DNA of 64,000 bases from JBFHIJ01 sp041596515 (GCA_041596515.1 JBFHIJ010000011.1:28056-92055), one strand, 5' to 3'; counted from the stretch's first letter, positions 17,382 to 26,539 are shown. Notes: generated by a model from the sequence alone, not told the origin. Translations and numbers: made by a program.

Positions 17382-17852
17382 ATGAATCAATTAGACCCGA
17401 CCATAAAAACTATTTGGCGAATTAATATTTTAGGTCGCTATTTGTTTTACTCTATAGCATTATTTCTAATAGAGTGGCTTCTCATAGAACCAAATATAGT
17501 TTGGAAAATACCACTAGGTAGTGTAAGCGCAATCGTTTTTACATTTGGGTTGACTTGGGCGATATTTATGCCAATATATCGTTATAAATATTGGAAATTT
17601 TCCATAGAAGATAACGAGATAAGAATAAAATACGGTGTTTTTACCAGAGTAACTACTACTGCACCTTTTGTTAGGATTCAGCACATAGATGTTCAGCAAA
17701 GTGTACTGGAAAGGATGAATGGTCTCTCAAAGCTTATTATTTATACTGCCGGCTCAAGAGGAGCGGATATATTGATTCCCGGTCTACCAATCGAGTATGC
17801 AGAAGATATGAGAGACAGTTTGAAAGATTTAATTAGCACGGAAGAGTTCTAA
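17382..17852 (+). CDS. bacterial PH-domain membrane protein (YdbS-like)
   Basis: 156 residues with two adjacent N-terminal membrane segments (about 20-40 and 45-70, the second VSAIVFTFGLTWAIFMPIYRY) followed by a single bPH_2 (YdbS/YdbT-type) domain. The domain shows EDNEIRIKYGVFTRVTTTAPFVRIQHIDVQQSVLERMNGLSKLIIYTAG, with the usual GVF...VP/R-IQH...LER pattern. It starts three bases after the FtsW stop and its stop overlaps the next start, so the three genes form a transcription unit. It is the small partner of the larger triple-PH protein downstream. Function of this family is unknown beyond membrane association. Confidence 0.87.
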   Translation: MNQLDPTIKTIWRINILGRYLFYSIALFLIEWLLIEPNIVWKIPLGSVSAIVFTFGLTWAIFMPIYRYKYWKFSIEDNEIRIKYGVFTRVTTTAPFVRIQHIDVQQSVLERMNGLSKLIIYTAGSRGADILIPGLPIEYAEDMRDSLKDLISTEEF

Positions 17853-19321
17853 TGAAACGACTTCATCCCAATACAATCATATATAGGATTATCGTGGCAT
17901 CCCCGCAGTATCTTCTACCAGCTTATCTAATATACAGTAATCAAAGTAGGTACGAAGATAAAATGTTTTTCTTCTTAGGGCTGTTTGCCTTGTTATTTAT
18001 ATTGCCTGTAGCAATCTTGAATTATGTGTTTTATAAGTATCAAATAAGCGAAACAGAAGTCTTAATAAAGTCTGGCATTTTTGCTAAGAAGCAGAGAGTT
18101 ATACCACTATCAAAGATTCAGAATATCAATATAGAACAAAACTTTCTGCAAAAGATTCTACGAATTTCCCAGTTAAAGCTGGAAACCGCCGGAGATGCGA
18201 CTTCTGAAGCAGCTTTGCAATATATTTCATACAAAGAAGCTGAAAATATACAAGAGTTTATTCAAGCTAAAAAAGAAAAACTTGAGTCAGAGGATGTACC
18301 TAAAAACAACTTAGAAGATTGCAATGATGTCCCATTGTCAGAGAAAGAAACAGGTAGCGATGAAATATTTAGGCTGACTTCCAAAGAATTATTACGATTT
18401 GGGATGCTGAGATTTAGGCCGGTAGTCTTGCTATTTATGTCGTGGATGTATTCATTTGCACAGCCACTGATATATACGAGTGACTCCAATGAATTTGACC
18501 ATCTTATAGATTATTTAACATCACTTAACAGTTTTGAATTAGTGTTGTATTTATCTGCATTTGTTATTGCTATAATCATTACTTCATGGCTTGCAGATAT
18601 AGTTTTGACTTTTAATAAGTACTATAAATTTAATCTAAGAAAAGCTAAAGGCAAGTTGCATAGTTCCTACGGATTTACCAGTACGAAGAAGGCAACGATA
18701 CCTCTAAAACGCTTGCAATCTTTAACGCTTAAAACAAATATTATAAAGAAAATGTTCAACTTTTATTCTTTAGAAATACAAACTGCAGGATTTGGAGAGA
18801 ATAACATAAAACCGGAAGCAGTAATACCTTTCTCAAAAAAGGATAAAATCTTAGATTTAATACGTGATGTGTTTGATTTTCGAATGCCTGTAAAACTACA
18901 AAGCATTTCACCTTTGAGTGTCAGAAGAGCATTTTTCAAATTAGCATTTTTCTGGACATTGTTGCTTGGACTTTTTACATACTTTTTAGGCTATTACATA
19001 TTAATTGGAGTCGCAGTTTATCCATTGTTATATTTATTTGCTTATCTCAGATATATCAATCGTGGCTATATTATAGCCGGAGACAAGTTAGCTGTGAAGC
19101 AAGGCGTATGGTTTAAGAGATTTACAGTGATTCCTATACGAAAAATTCAGACATTCAGAATACATCAGACAATATTCCAGCGTAGATTAGGCCTTGCAAC
19201 CGTTAATGTAGACACTGCAGCATCAGGTATCACTGGTGATATATCAATAATTGATGTTGATTTGAGAGATGCAGCAAGACTCAACAATGGAATAAAAAAC
19301 AAGTTTTTTGAAACTTTATAA
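17852..19321 (+). CDS. multi-PH-domain membrane protein (YdbT-like)
   Basis: 489 residues, the usual large partner of the preceding YdbS-like gene, with which it shares a base at the stop/start junction. Three bPH_2-type domains can be read. One is near 65-140 (ETEVLIKSGIFAKKQRVIPLSKIQNINIEQ). One is near 255-345 (GKLHSSYGFTSTKKATIPLKRLQSLTLKT). One is near 400-480 (GDKLAVKQGVWFKRFTVIPIRKIQTFRIHQ). Each follows one or two membrane helices (about 15-55, 185-250, 350-395). An acidic linker (about 140-170) follows the first. Its role is unknown; coupling to an FtsW-type gene suggests an envelope function, which is inference. Confidence 0.87.
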   Translation: MKRLHPNTIIYRIIVASPQYLLPAYLIYSNQSRYEDKMFFFLGLFALLFILPVAILNYVFYKYQISETEVLIKSGIFAKKQRVIPLSKIQNINIEQNFLQKILRISQLKLETAGDATSEAALQYISYKEAENIQEFIQAKKEKLESEDVPKNNLEDCNDVPLSEKETGSDEIFRLTSKELLRFGMLRFRPVVLLFMSWMYSFAQPLIYTSDSNEFDHLIDYLTSLNSFELVLYLSAFVIAIIITSWLADIVLTFNKYYKFNLRKAKGKLHSSYGFTSTKKATIPLKRLQSLTLKTNIIKKMFNFYSLEIQTAGFGENNIKPEAVIPFSKKDKILDLIRDVFDFRMPVKLQSISPLSVRRAFFKLAFFWTLLLGLFTYFLGYYILIGVAVYPLLYLFAYLRYINRGYIIAGDKLAVKQGVWFKRFTVIPIRKIQTFRIHQTIFQRRLGLATVNVDTAASGITGDISIIDVDLRDAARLNNGIKNKFFETL

Positions 19322-19410
19322 ATCTATGTATAGTATTGTTTATAATAAAAGATTTATATAGTTTAAGCGTTTAAATATCTTAATTTCGACAATATAGGAT
19401 AAAAAATATT

Positions 19411-20250
19411 ATGGCTTGGTTTCTTAGGACTAAACAGAATATAGACAATCAAAAATCTAAAGAAATGCCTAATGGCTTATGGACGAAATGTCCTTCTTGT
19501 AAAGAAGTCATATATAAAGATCAATTAGAAGAAGAACTCTACACCTGCTTTAAATGTGGTCATCATTTTAGAATAGGTAGCAATGATTATTTAAATATAA
19601 TATTTGATAAGGATTCATTTGTAGAAACAAATACAGATATCAAATCTGCAGATCCATTAGAATTTACGGATACGAAACCTTACCCTCAAAGAATAGAGGA
19701 AGGCGATAAAAAAACAGGTCTTAATGATTCCGTTACTTCAGGATATGGTACTGTGGATGGTAGAAAGCTTTCAGCTGCTTTTATGAACTTCAATTATATT
19801 GGCGGTTCGCTTGGTGCAGTCGCCGGCGAAAAGATTTACAGGGCAGCTAAGTACTCGTTAGACAACAGAGTGCCTTTATTAGTCCTGTCTGCTTCCGGTG
19901 GTGCGCGGATGCAGGAAGCTGCATACTCACTAATGCAAATGGCAAAAACAAGCGCCATATTAGGAGAACTTGCGGAAAATAAGATTCCTTATATTTCCTT
20001 TTTAACCGATCCTACTACCGGCGGAGTCAGTGCATCTTATGCGATGCTAGGCGATGTAAATATTGCAGAACCCGGAGCGCTTATTGGTTTTGCCGGACCT
20101 AGAGTAATAGAGCAGACTATTCGTAAGAAATTGCCACAAGGTTTCCAAAGAGCAGAATTTTTATTAGAGCATGGCTTTTTAGATATGATAGTGAAAAGGC
20201 AGGATCTCAAGACAAAAATATCTGAATTAATCAAGTGGTACGGATTTTAA
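19411..20250 (+). CDS. accD: acetyl-CoA carboxylase carboxyltransferase subunit beta
   Basis: Beta half of the carboxyltransferase that makes malonyl-CoA for fatty acid synthesis; 279 residues. The N-terminal zinc ribbon is intact (CPSC at 27-30 and CFKCGH at 45-50). The crotonase-like core contains SGYGTVDGRKLSAAFMNFNYIGGSLG, SASGGARMQEAAYSLMQMAKT and TDPTTGGVSASYAMLGDVNIAEPGALIGFAGPRVIEQT. The partner accA is not in this window. It is followed one base after its stop by a hypothetical secreted protein gene. Confidence 0.97.
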   Translation: MAWFLRTKQNIDNQKSKEMPNGLWTKCPSCKEVIYKDQLEEELYTCFKCGHHFRIGSNDYLNIIFDKDSFVETNTDIKSADPLEFTDTKPYPQRIEEGDKKTGLNDSVTSGYGTVDGRKLSAAFMNFNYIGGSLGAVAGEKIYRAAKYSLDNRVPLLVLSASGGARMQEAAYSLMQMAKTSAILGELAENKIPYISFLTDPTTGGVSASYAMLGDVNIAEPGALIGFAGPRVIEQTIRKKLPQGFQRAEFLLEHGFLDMIVKRQDLKTKISELIKWYGF

Positions 20251-20251
20251 A

Positions 20252-21064
20252 ATGGTTAGGCTTACATTTTTTCTATTGCTCCTTATGTTTACAACAAAAT
20301 TGCAATCACAAGGAGTTATACCAAAAGAGAAAGATGATCAGTATAAATATAATCAGCTTTTTTTAGGAATTGGCTATCCGTTTATTGTTAATTCTAAAGA
20401 TTTTATTGAAGACTTTCAGGATTATTTGGGAGCTTCGGAAAATACTTTTTCTGCTAATACACTTTTACAATTTCAGTTTAAACTCAAACCTATATACGAT
20501 ATTAGAATTGGCTTGGATGTTTCTTATTATAGATTGACACTGAATGATACATATTCTTTGGAAGCATTACTTGCTAATGCTAAATATCAAAGAGACTTTA
20601 GTCAGGAGGTGGATGTTAGTAATATACCAATATTTTTAACCTTTGATTATGTCCCATATCCTGTACCATATAAATCATACGTTGGCTTTGGTGTAGGTAT
20701 TTGCTATAGCTCTTTAACTTGGTTAGAGTCCTTTTCTAGCTCATATCGGTTTGACCATTATATACCCGGAGAGCATATCAATGAAGACAATATATCACCG
20801 TGCTTTAAGTTGTTTACCGGGGTAGAGTTAAGTTTCGACGAAACATTAGATTACTCTTTTTTAGGTTCTTTATGTTTTGAGTTATCTTATGTATTTTATT
20901 CAGGTTCTGTTAAATTTTTTGAAAATACTTCGCAACAAAATTATTCTTTGCCCGTTGATTTAAGTAGGGATTATAAGTTATTCCCGAGTTCACTAAATTT
21001 ATCTATGCTTGTATCATTTAATATGAGCGAGAAATTTTTCATCAGAAATAAGGACAGAGACTAA
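20252..21064 (+). CDS. hypothetical secreted, probably outer-membrane beta-barrel protein
   Basis: I do not recognise the family. It has 270 residues and a signal peptide (MVRLTFFLLLLMFTTKLQSQG). Alternating hydrophobic beta-strand patterns run to the end (FLGIGYPFIVNS, TLLQFQFKLKPIYDIRIGLDVSYYRLTL, SYVGFGVGICYSSL, LSMLVSFNMSEKFFIRNK). This is the look of small porin-like or PorT-like beta-barrels of Bacteroidota. The start lies one base after the accD stop, so it is probably co-transcribed with accD. Confidence 0.6.
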   Translation: MVRLTFFLLLLMFTTKLQSQGVIPKEKDDQYKYNQLFLGIGYPFIVNSKDFIEDFQDYLGASENTFSANTLLQFQFKLKPIYDIRIGLDVSYYRLTLNDTYSLEALLANAKYQRDFSQEVDVSNIPIFLTFDYVPYPVPYKSYVGFGVGICYSSLTWLESFSSSYRFDHYIPGEHINEDNISPCFKLFTGVELSFDETLDYSFLGSLCFELSYVFYSGSVKFFENTSQQNYSLPVDLSRDYKLFPSSLNLSMLVSFNMSEKFFIRNKDRD

Positions 21065-21147
21065 ACGAGCAAAAGTTGCGTAGGCGGATATTATGTATCC
21101 ATAAAAATCTAAAATATTTTTCAAAATTTATTACGGACGAGGTGGCT

Positions 21148-21435
21148 ATGCAAACAAACGTAACATTCAGACATTTTAACGGGCAACATCCAAAATTACA
21201 TCAGGCTGCTCTTGATACAGTCAAAAATTTTGAAAAGTATCATGACGGCATTCTTTCAGCGAATATCGATTTCATAAATGAGCATGACAAAATTGTTCAA
21301 TTTACGTTAAATCTTGAGGGTGATACGATTGTAGCCAAAGAAGAGAGTGATGATTTTAATAAGAGTTTGAATTTAGCTTCTGATAAAGTTAAAAGACAAA
21401 TACGGAAATGGAAAACAAAGCATTCCCATAAATAA
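21148..21435 (+). CDS. hpf: ribosome hibernation promoting factor / RaiA-family protein (short form)
   Basis: 95 residues with the beta-alpha-beta-beta-beta-alpha pattern of HPF/YfiA: MQTNVTFRHFNGQHPKLHQAALDTVKNFEKYHDGILSANIDF, then VQFTLNLEGDTIVAKEESDDFNKSLNLASDKVKRQIRKWK. The frame is open to 21076, but the ATG at 21148 follows an AGGTGG Shine-Dalgarno and gives the expected family start. It binds the ribosome in stationary phase in known homologues. It lacks the long C-terminal dimerisation domain, so it is the short type. The downstream hairpin and hprK are treated separately. Confidence 0.85.
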   Translation: MQTNVTFRHFNGQHPKLHQAALDTVKNFEKYHDGILSANIDFINEHDKIVQFTLNLEGDTIVAKEESDDFNKSLNLASDKVKRQIRKWKTKHSHK

Positions 21436-21455
21436 ATATTTTTCTTTATTTTAAG

Positions 21456-21482
21456 AAGGTCGGCGATGCCGACCTTTTTTTT
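21456..21482 (+). terminator. strong hairpin terminator or attenuator between hpf and hprK
   Basis: Perfect 9-base stem AAGGTCGGC / GCCGACCTT with a GAT loop, followed by an unbroken run of T residues (the last two stem bases plus six more). It ends 18 bases before the hprK start codon. Confidence 0.9.
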
Positions 21483-21500
21483 CATATATAGAGATATGTT

Positions 21501-22520
21501 ATGGATCAGCTAAAAAATCTACAACCACTTACTCCAAACGAAATAAAAGTAGATACTTTGCTTGGATCTCCCTGCGATTTTGTCCACCTAAATGAGCCTG
21601 TGGGTTTAGATAATCTAATTTACGACAAGAATCTTTATAGGCCTCAATTAGCACTTTCAGGTTATGTCGGCCTCTTTACGTATAAAAGAATACAGATATT
21701 TGGTAATACTGAAATGTATTATTTAGAGGATATGACTCTTGAGGAAAGAATCAAATCTTTCAATGTTATTTGTAAGTTTCCCATACCGTGCATTATTATT
21801 ACAAACAATAACAAAATAGACAAAGAACTTTTAGATATTGCTACAAACAATAATATTGCTGTCTTTCGTACTGCTTATGATACTACCAAAACTTCTTACT
21901 TGCTTTCGGAGTACTTGGATGATCAATTTGCTCTGCAAGTAGTGTTGCATGGCTCTTTAGTAGATGTCTATGGTGTAGGCATTCTATTTGTAGGCAGGAG
22001 CGGTATAGGTAAAAGTGAAATTGCTCTTGATTTGATAGAAAGAGGCCACAGATTAGTGGCAGACGATATAGTAATGCTGACCAAAAAGAGGGGAAGCATA
22101 CTTATGGGGACGGGCACTTCGCTTGTGCAGCACTTTATGGAATTTCGCGGTTTGGGGATGATTGATATTAGACAAATATTTGGAATTAGATCTATTCGCT
22201 TTCAGAAACGGTTAGAAATTTTAGTAGAACTCGAAGATTATACAAGTGCCAGCGACTATACCCGAACCGGATTAGAGGCTGATTCGATAAATATTTTGGG
22301 AATTGACCTTGAAACTATTAAATTACCAATATTTCCGGGTAAGAATATAACAGTAATTGCAGAAGTAATTGCCTTAAATTATTTACTCAGAACTTATGGA
22401 TATAACTCTGCGAATGTATTTTCAGATAGATTATCCGAGACTATTCGTCAAAAATCGACAATGGGCCGGGGATTTCACGATCAGAGAATTATTAATTATT
22501 TCCAGGGAGATAGGGAATAA
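21501..22520 (+). CDS. hprK: HPr kinase/phosphorylase
   Basis: Bifunctional serine kinase/phosphorylase of HPr-type proteins, 339 residues, bacterial standard length. An N-terminal domain of about 130 residues precedes LHGSLVDVYGVGILFVGRSGIGKSEIALDLIERGHRLVADD. That stretch holds the catalytic His150 and the P-loop GRSGIGKS at 165-172. The family signature EFRGLGMIDIRQIFGIRSIR follows. No HPr or PTS gene is present here, as is common where the enzyme regulates nitrogen/carbon traits instead of sugar uptake. Adjacency with hpf resembles the hpf-hprK arrangement of other bacteria. Its promoter is unclear because a terminator lies directly upstream. Confidence 0.96.
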   Translation: MDQLKNLQPLTPNEIKVDTLLGSPCDFVHLNEPVGLDNLIYDKNLYRPQLALSGYVGLFTYKRIQIFGNTEMYYLEDMTLEERIKSFNVICKFPIPCIIITNNNKIDKELLDIATNNNIAVFRTAYDTTKTSYLLSEYLDDQFALQVVLHGSLVDVYGVGILFVGRSGIGKSEIALDLIERGHRLVADDIVMLTKKRGSILMGTGTSLVQHFMEFRGLGMIDIRQIFGIRSIRFQKRLEILVELEDYTSASDYTRTGLEADSINILGIDLETIKLPIFPGKNITVIAEVIALNYLLRTYGYNSANVFSDRLSETIRQKSTMGRGFHDQRIINYFQGDRE

Positions 22521-22711
22521 GATAGAGTTAATCTTTCTGTTATACTCTAATGAAGTAAAGTTATTATGACTTTCGCATAGTGAAATATGGTTTAAAAAAG
22601 CGAAGTAATAATAAAAATTACATAATTCCTGCCTCTTAGTATGGATATTTGTTTAATTTAGTAGAAATTAGAGAATTACAATAAATATAATTTAATAAAG
22701 GTGCTTTGATT

Positions 22712-24694
22712 ATGCTAAAACGATTTGGCTTATTGATGTATTTAACCGCATTCATTGTCATGTTTAATACTTCTTTGTCTCAAGACAATAAAAATATTGA
22801 CTTTAAAGCGGTAACTAATGCTAAAGAATTAAAAGCCGGTGATATCTTTAATGTTAGGCTAAGTTTTGACATTGAAGACCACTGGTATACCTACAGTCTT
22901 AAGATGCAAATTAATGGAGAGGGCATTGGTCCTACTCCGACAGAAATTACAGTAAAAAATACTGACTTATTTGAGTTAGATCCTGAAGCTGTCATTGCAC
23001 AGAAACCTGTAGTCAAGATGGACGAAGGGTTTGAGATGGAAATTGAAGTCTATAAGCATAAAGCAGAATTCATTTTACCTATTAAAGCTAAAAAGGATTT
23101 GACTTTAGAATCCGGAAAAGAATTAGTATTAGTTTATTTACAGCAGTGCGATACTGCAAGATGCCTTCCACCTACCGAATTTGAAGTTCCTATAGAATAT
23201 ACTGATAAAGAAGTTTCAACAGTATTGCCTGTAGCTAAAGAAGATAATAAGGTAGAAACAAAAAAAGATTCTAAAATATTTGTTACCGATGCTACGACTG
23301 AAATAGAAGAAGTAAAGAAAAAAGGCGTTATGTCTTTCCTTTGGTTTGCAATGGGAGCAGGTGCTTTAGCTCTTTTGACTCCTTGCGTATTTCCTATGAT
23401 TCCTATTACAGTTTCGTTCTTCACTAAAAGAGCTGAACAACATAAAGGGAAAGGCGTGCGAGATGCTACTCTTTATGCAATTGGTATCATGGCTACATTT
23501 ACAGCTCTGGGTATGATCTTAGCTCTTATTTATGGTGCCTCGGGGATTAGTAATTTTGCGACAAATGGCTGGGTAAATATGTTTATCGCAGCTTTATTTA
23601 TCGTTTTTGCTTTTAACTTATTTGGTGCTTTTGAAATTCAAATGCCTACAGGGCTAATGAATAAATTGAATACTAAGAGCCAAGGTTCGGGTATTGTTAG
23701 TGTATTATTAATGGGACTAACCTTCTCTCTGACTTCTTTTACATGTACTGTGCCATTTGTAGGAACTACACTTATTTCGACTGCTAATGGAGAGTGGTTT
23801 TATCCGATTCTCGGTATGTTAGCGTTTTCCGGTGTTTTTGCTGCTCCATTTTTCTTATTAGCTTTGTTCCCAACATTTATGCAGAAAATGCCTAAAGCTG
23901 GTGGCTGGATGAATAACGTTAAAGTTGTAATGGGCTTTTTAGAAATAGCAGCTGCAATCAAATTTGTATCAAATGCAGACTTAGTATGGAATTGGGGAAT
24001 CATGCCTCCTGTGATTTTCCTGGCAATATGGATTGCATGTGCTATCATGATTGTATTATATATCTTAGGTAAATTTAAATTAGCACATGACGCTCCTTTA
24101 AATGGAGTTGGTCCAATGAGAATAACTTTTGCTACCATTTTCCTAACAATTACTATCTTCTTGTTTTCAGGACTCAATGGTGGTTCATTAGGAGAGTTGG
24201 ATGCGTTTATTCCGCCTCCGAATTACTCAGAAATGATGGGAGATGATTCCGGAAGTTCTAATATCCCGGCCTCAGTTGATCCTAAAGCACCTATAGGTGG
24301 TAGTGAAAAAGAAATGAAAGACAGAGCTATGCAAGGCTGGCTTAAAAACTATCAAGAAGGCCTAGATTTAGCTAAAAAAGAGAATAAAATACTATTTGTA
24401 GATTTTACTGGCTTCACCTGTACCAATTGCCGTTGGATGGAGACTAAAATGTTTCCTAAACCAGCTGTAATGGAAAAAATGGAGCAAATGGTCAGAGTAA
24501 AATTATTTACAGATCGTAACAAAGAACCGTATATTTCTAATCAAAAATTGCAACAAGAAAAATTTGGTTCGATTGAGCTTCCGTTATATGTGTTATTAAC
24601 ACCTAATGGTGAGTTTATCGCTTCGAATAGTTTTACTAGAGATCAAACTCAGTTCTTAGAGTTTTTAGACAAAGGATTAGATGCAGTAGAATAG
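22712..24694 (+). CDS. dsbD: thiol:disulfide interchange protein DsbD-like
   Basis: Moves reducing power from cytoplasmic thioredoxin across the inner membrane; 660 residues. A signal-peptide-like N-terminus and a DsbD N-terminal immunoglobulin-like domain (about 25-170, with QQCDTARCLPP) come first. A CcdA-type eight-helix domain (about 205-490) has LLTPCVFPMIP and FTCTVPFVG. The C-terminal thioredoxin-like domain has the active site TCTNCRW near residue 570. The TTG at 22706 is less likely than the ATG at 22712, which has AAGGTG upstream. It probably feeds periplasmic thiol proteins or cytochrome maturation. It ends in a clear terminator. Confidence 0.93.
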   Translation: MLKRFGLLMYLTAFIVMFNTSLSQDNKNIDFKAVTNAKELKAGDIFNVRLSFDIEDHWYTYSLKMQINGEGIGPTPTEITVKNTDLFELDPEAVIAQKPVVKMDEGFEMEIEVYKHKAEFILPIKAKKDLTLESGKELVLVYLQQCDTARCLPPTEFEVPIEYTDKEVSTVLPVAKEDNKVETKKDSKIFVTDATTEIEEVKKKGVMSFLWFAMGAGALALLTPCVFPMIPITVSFFTKRAEQHKGKGVRDATLYAIGIMATFTALGMILALIYGASGISNFATNGWVNMFIAALFIVFAFNLFGAFEIQMPTGLMNKLNTKSQGSGIVSVLLMGLTFSLTSFTCTVPFVGTTLISTANGEWFYPILGMLAFSGVFAAPFFLLALFPTFMQKMPKAGGWMNNVKVVMGFLEIAAAIKFVSNADLVWNWGIMPPVIFLAIWIACAIMIVLYILGKFKLAHDAPLNGVGPMRITFATIFLTITIFLFSGLNGGSLGELDAFIPPPNYSEMMGDDSGSSNIPASVDPKAPIGGSEKEMKDRAMQGWLKNYQEGLDLAKKENKILFVDFTGFTCTNCRWMETKMFPKPAVMEKMEQMVRVKLFTDRNKEPYISNQKLQQEKFGSIELPLYVLLTPNGEFIASNSFTRDQTQFLEFLDKGLDAVE

Positions 24695-24719
24695 CATTAA
24701 ATAAAATATCTAACAAAGG

Positions 24720-24752
24720 CCTCTTCAGATTATATTTGAAGAGGTTTTTTTT
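24720..24752 (+). terminator. rho-independent terminator after dsbD
   Basis: Stem CCTCTTCA / TGAAGAGG with a 9-base loop, followed by eight T residues. Confidence 0.9.
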
Positions 24753-24798
24753 ATTCTTAAATTGCAATTTACAATTAGATTATCATATAGGTGATATA

Positions 24799-25710
24799 AT
24801 GAAATACTTGCAAATCGTATTACTGTTTCTCTTGCTCATTGGTTGTTACGGAATTGAAAGTGATAAAAAATTTGACTTGCAACTGGATATTAATCAAAAT
24901 TTTAAACATGGATATAATATCTGCAATGTAACTCAGGAAACTGTGAATGGAAGTACGATATCTTCAGATAGTTCATTTTCGTCAACAAATATAAATGTAA
25001 TAAAAAGAACAAATGATTATTATACAATAGAGCATAAAGAAGAATCAAAAAAATATACAGAACTATTTGATCTGTCAGATTTAAGATTAATTGTCAGTTT
25101 TGATTATTATGGTAAATATTTAGGAGTAGAAAATGAAATTGAATTGACAGACTATATGTATGATGCAATAACTTCTAATGCAAAAAAAACATATTCTGTT
25201 GTTACGAATCCAGAATTCAAAAAACAAATGATTGACAAATTTGATGCTGAGTATAGAACTATATTTACGAAAGAACGTTTGTTGAGTATTGTACAAGCAA
25301 TGATAAATATGTCAGATATTACTGACTGTATTGGTTGTACTATAGGAGATACGTTAAATATTGATTCTGAATTGTCATTGCCAATGTTAGGAAAAGTTAA
25401 AAGTTGTAGGAAGATATTTATAGAAGAATTAAGCAAAATAAATAACTATAGAGTTGTTCTCATTGATACTTTGGATTCGGTTGACTATAATAATAAACTT
25501 ATCAATCTAGCTAATATAAGCGAAAAGGATAATTTTACTTATAACAAAAATGTTAGAAAATACTATTACTCCGAAGCTTATATCACAATCAATGCAAAGA
25601 ATGGACTGTGCGAACATAGCAAAATTAAAATTACAAAAAGATCTGAAGCTAATGGTTATATCGAAGAAATAGTTGAAATAACTACAAGTAATCTTAGAAA
25701 TGATCTATAA
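24799..25710 (+). CDS. hypothetical lipoprotein
   Basis: 303 residues that I cannot assign with confidence. Lipoprotein signal MKYLQIVLLFLLLIGC has the lipid-accepting cysteine at 16. An earlier frame start (24736) is rejected because it lies in the dsbD terminator; the ATG at 24799 has an AGGTGA Shine-Dalgarno. The rest is Asn/Lys/Ile-rich and shows a small-domain pattern (IGCTIGDTLNIDSELSLPMLGKVKSCRKIFIEELSKINNYRVVLIDT). That pattern vaguely resembles Bacteroidota DUF6263-type proteins, as does 43882-44712. It stands alone downstream of a terminator. Confidence 0.6.
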   Translation: MKYLQIVLLFLLLIGCYGIESDKKFDLQLDINQNFKHGYNICNVTQETVNGSTISSDSSFSSTNINVIKRTNDYYTIEHKEESKKYTELFDLSDLRLIVSFDYYGKYLGVENEIELTDYMYDAITSNAKKTYSVVTNPEFKKQMIDKFDAEYRTIFTKERLLSIVQAMINMSDITDCIGCTIGDTLNIDSELSLPMLGKVKSCRKIFIEELSKINNYRVVLIDTLDSVDYNNKLINLANISEKDNFTYNKNVRKYYYSEAYITINAKNGLCEHSKIKITKRSEANGYIEEIVEITTSNLRNDL

Positions 25711-25958
25711 TATAGTAAATATACGATTTTTATTTATTACTATTTATAAATCGTCTAATTTGACACATATTTTAGTTAGATGTTTGTAAAATTGCTAAAT
25801 TTAAGTCATAGCATTACCACAGGGAAAAAAAGATATTCGTGTTATGGTGAAATATTTGAAGTTTATAATAACATATCTTTTATTCTAACTTTACAAGTCT
25901 AGTTACTTTCTCAAAAGTCATTTACTGTATCTATGAAATAAACAAAGATACCCTAAAA

Positions 25959-26324
25959 TTGATTTCCTATGTTCTAATCTTAGTTGGCAATGATTGGGAT
26001 TATAAATTAGTCCCAGACATTCAATATTCCTTCTTCAGTCAAAATGAAGACTTACTTCAAAACAAAACTGACATTTTCAAATATCCTGAATTATCCGCCA
26101 AACAGAAGAAGGATATAGATAGTCTTCTGAGCATTTTGGAGAATTCAATTAGTGAAGATATAAATCATTACTCAGGAGATGAAAAGTCTCTTTATATGCT
26201 TTATATGGCAGCTTTAAATGAGTATAAAAATTCAAGCGACTTATTATCAAAAATTGAAGACTACTTTCTTTTTGATGGAGCATTGAAAGAGACACTGGGT
26301 GAGTTTCAATGGCAACATAAGTAA
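25959..26324 (+). CDS. uncertain small ORF without an ATG, possibly a gene remnant
   Basis: A 121-codon open frame, open back to 25872 but with no in-frame ATG; the best start is a TTG at 25959 with no Shine-Dalgarno. The product is Ser/Asp/Leu-rich and mostly predicted helical (ELSAKQKKDIDSLLSILENSI, YMLYMAALNEYKNSSDLLSKI), with no motif I recognise. The protein-like composition suggests former coding, so it could be the 3' part of a broken gene. Confidence 0.35.
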   Translation: MISYVLILVGNDWDYKLVPDIQYSFFSQNEDLLQNKTDIFKYPELSAKQKKDIDSLLSILENSISEDINHYSGDEKSLYMLYMAALNEYKNSSDLLSKIEDYFLFDGALKETLGEFQWQHK

Positions 26325-26436
26325 TCTTTATCTTATTACAAAATATTTATAGTTGGTAATAAATTCTGTTGTTCAACATGTATAAAAAGAATTTTACTTG
26401 TTGATTTTATAGGAAATTATGTATATTAGCAGACCA

Positions 26437-26459
26437 TTTTAGTCCTATCTTTACTAAAA
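26437..26459. promoter_or_regulatory. upstream inverted repeat, candidate second regulator site
   Basis: Perfect 7-base arms TTTTAGT / ACTAAAA with a 9-base spacer. It contains the 9-base word TAGTCCTAT (26440-26448), which recurs at 26529-26537 inside the promoter inverted repeat. It lies about 60 bases upstream of the -35 box, where a second Rrf2-regulator site could act. Confidence 0.45.
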
Positions 26460-26500
26460 CTATCCATATTATAAAAACTTCATTTGCAGAGCCGAAAATA

Positions 26501-26529
26501 TTGACTATTTTTGCAAATAGGATTACAAT
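26501..26529 (+). promoter_or_regulatory. sigma-70-type promoter of the suf operon
   Basis: TTGACT (26501-26506), a 17-base spacer, then TACAAT (26524-26529), upstream of the Rrf2 gene start at 26593. This is a close match to the vegetative -35/-10 consensus with ideal spacing. Confidence 0.7.
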
Positions 26530-26539
26530 AGTCCTATTT
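26515..26539. promoter_or_regulatory. inverted-repeat operator overlapping the suf -10 box
   Basis: Perfect 8-base arms AAATAGGA (26515-26522) and TCCTATTT (26532-26539) with a 9-base spacer that contains the -10 hexamer. The geometry is what one expects for an Rrf2 (IscR/SufR-type) repressor that blocks RNA polymerase. Binding by the adjacent regulator is inference. Confidence 0.7.
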
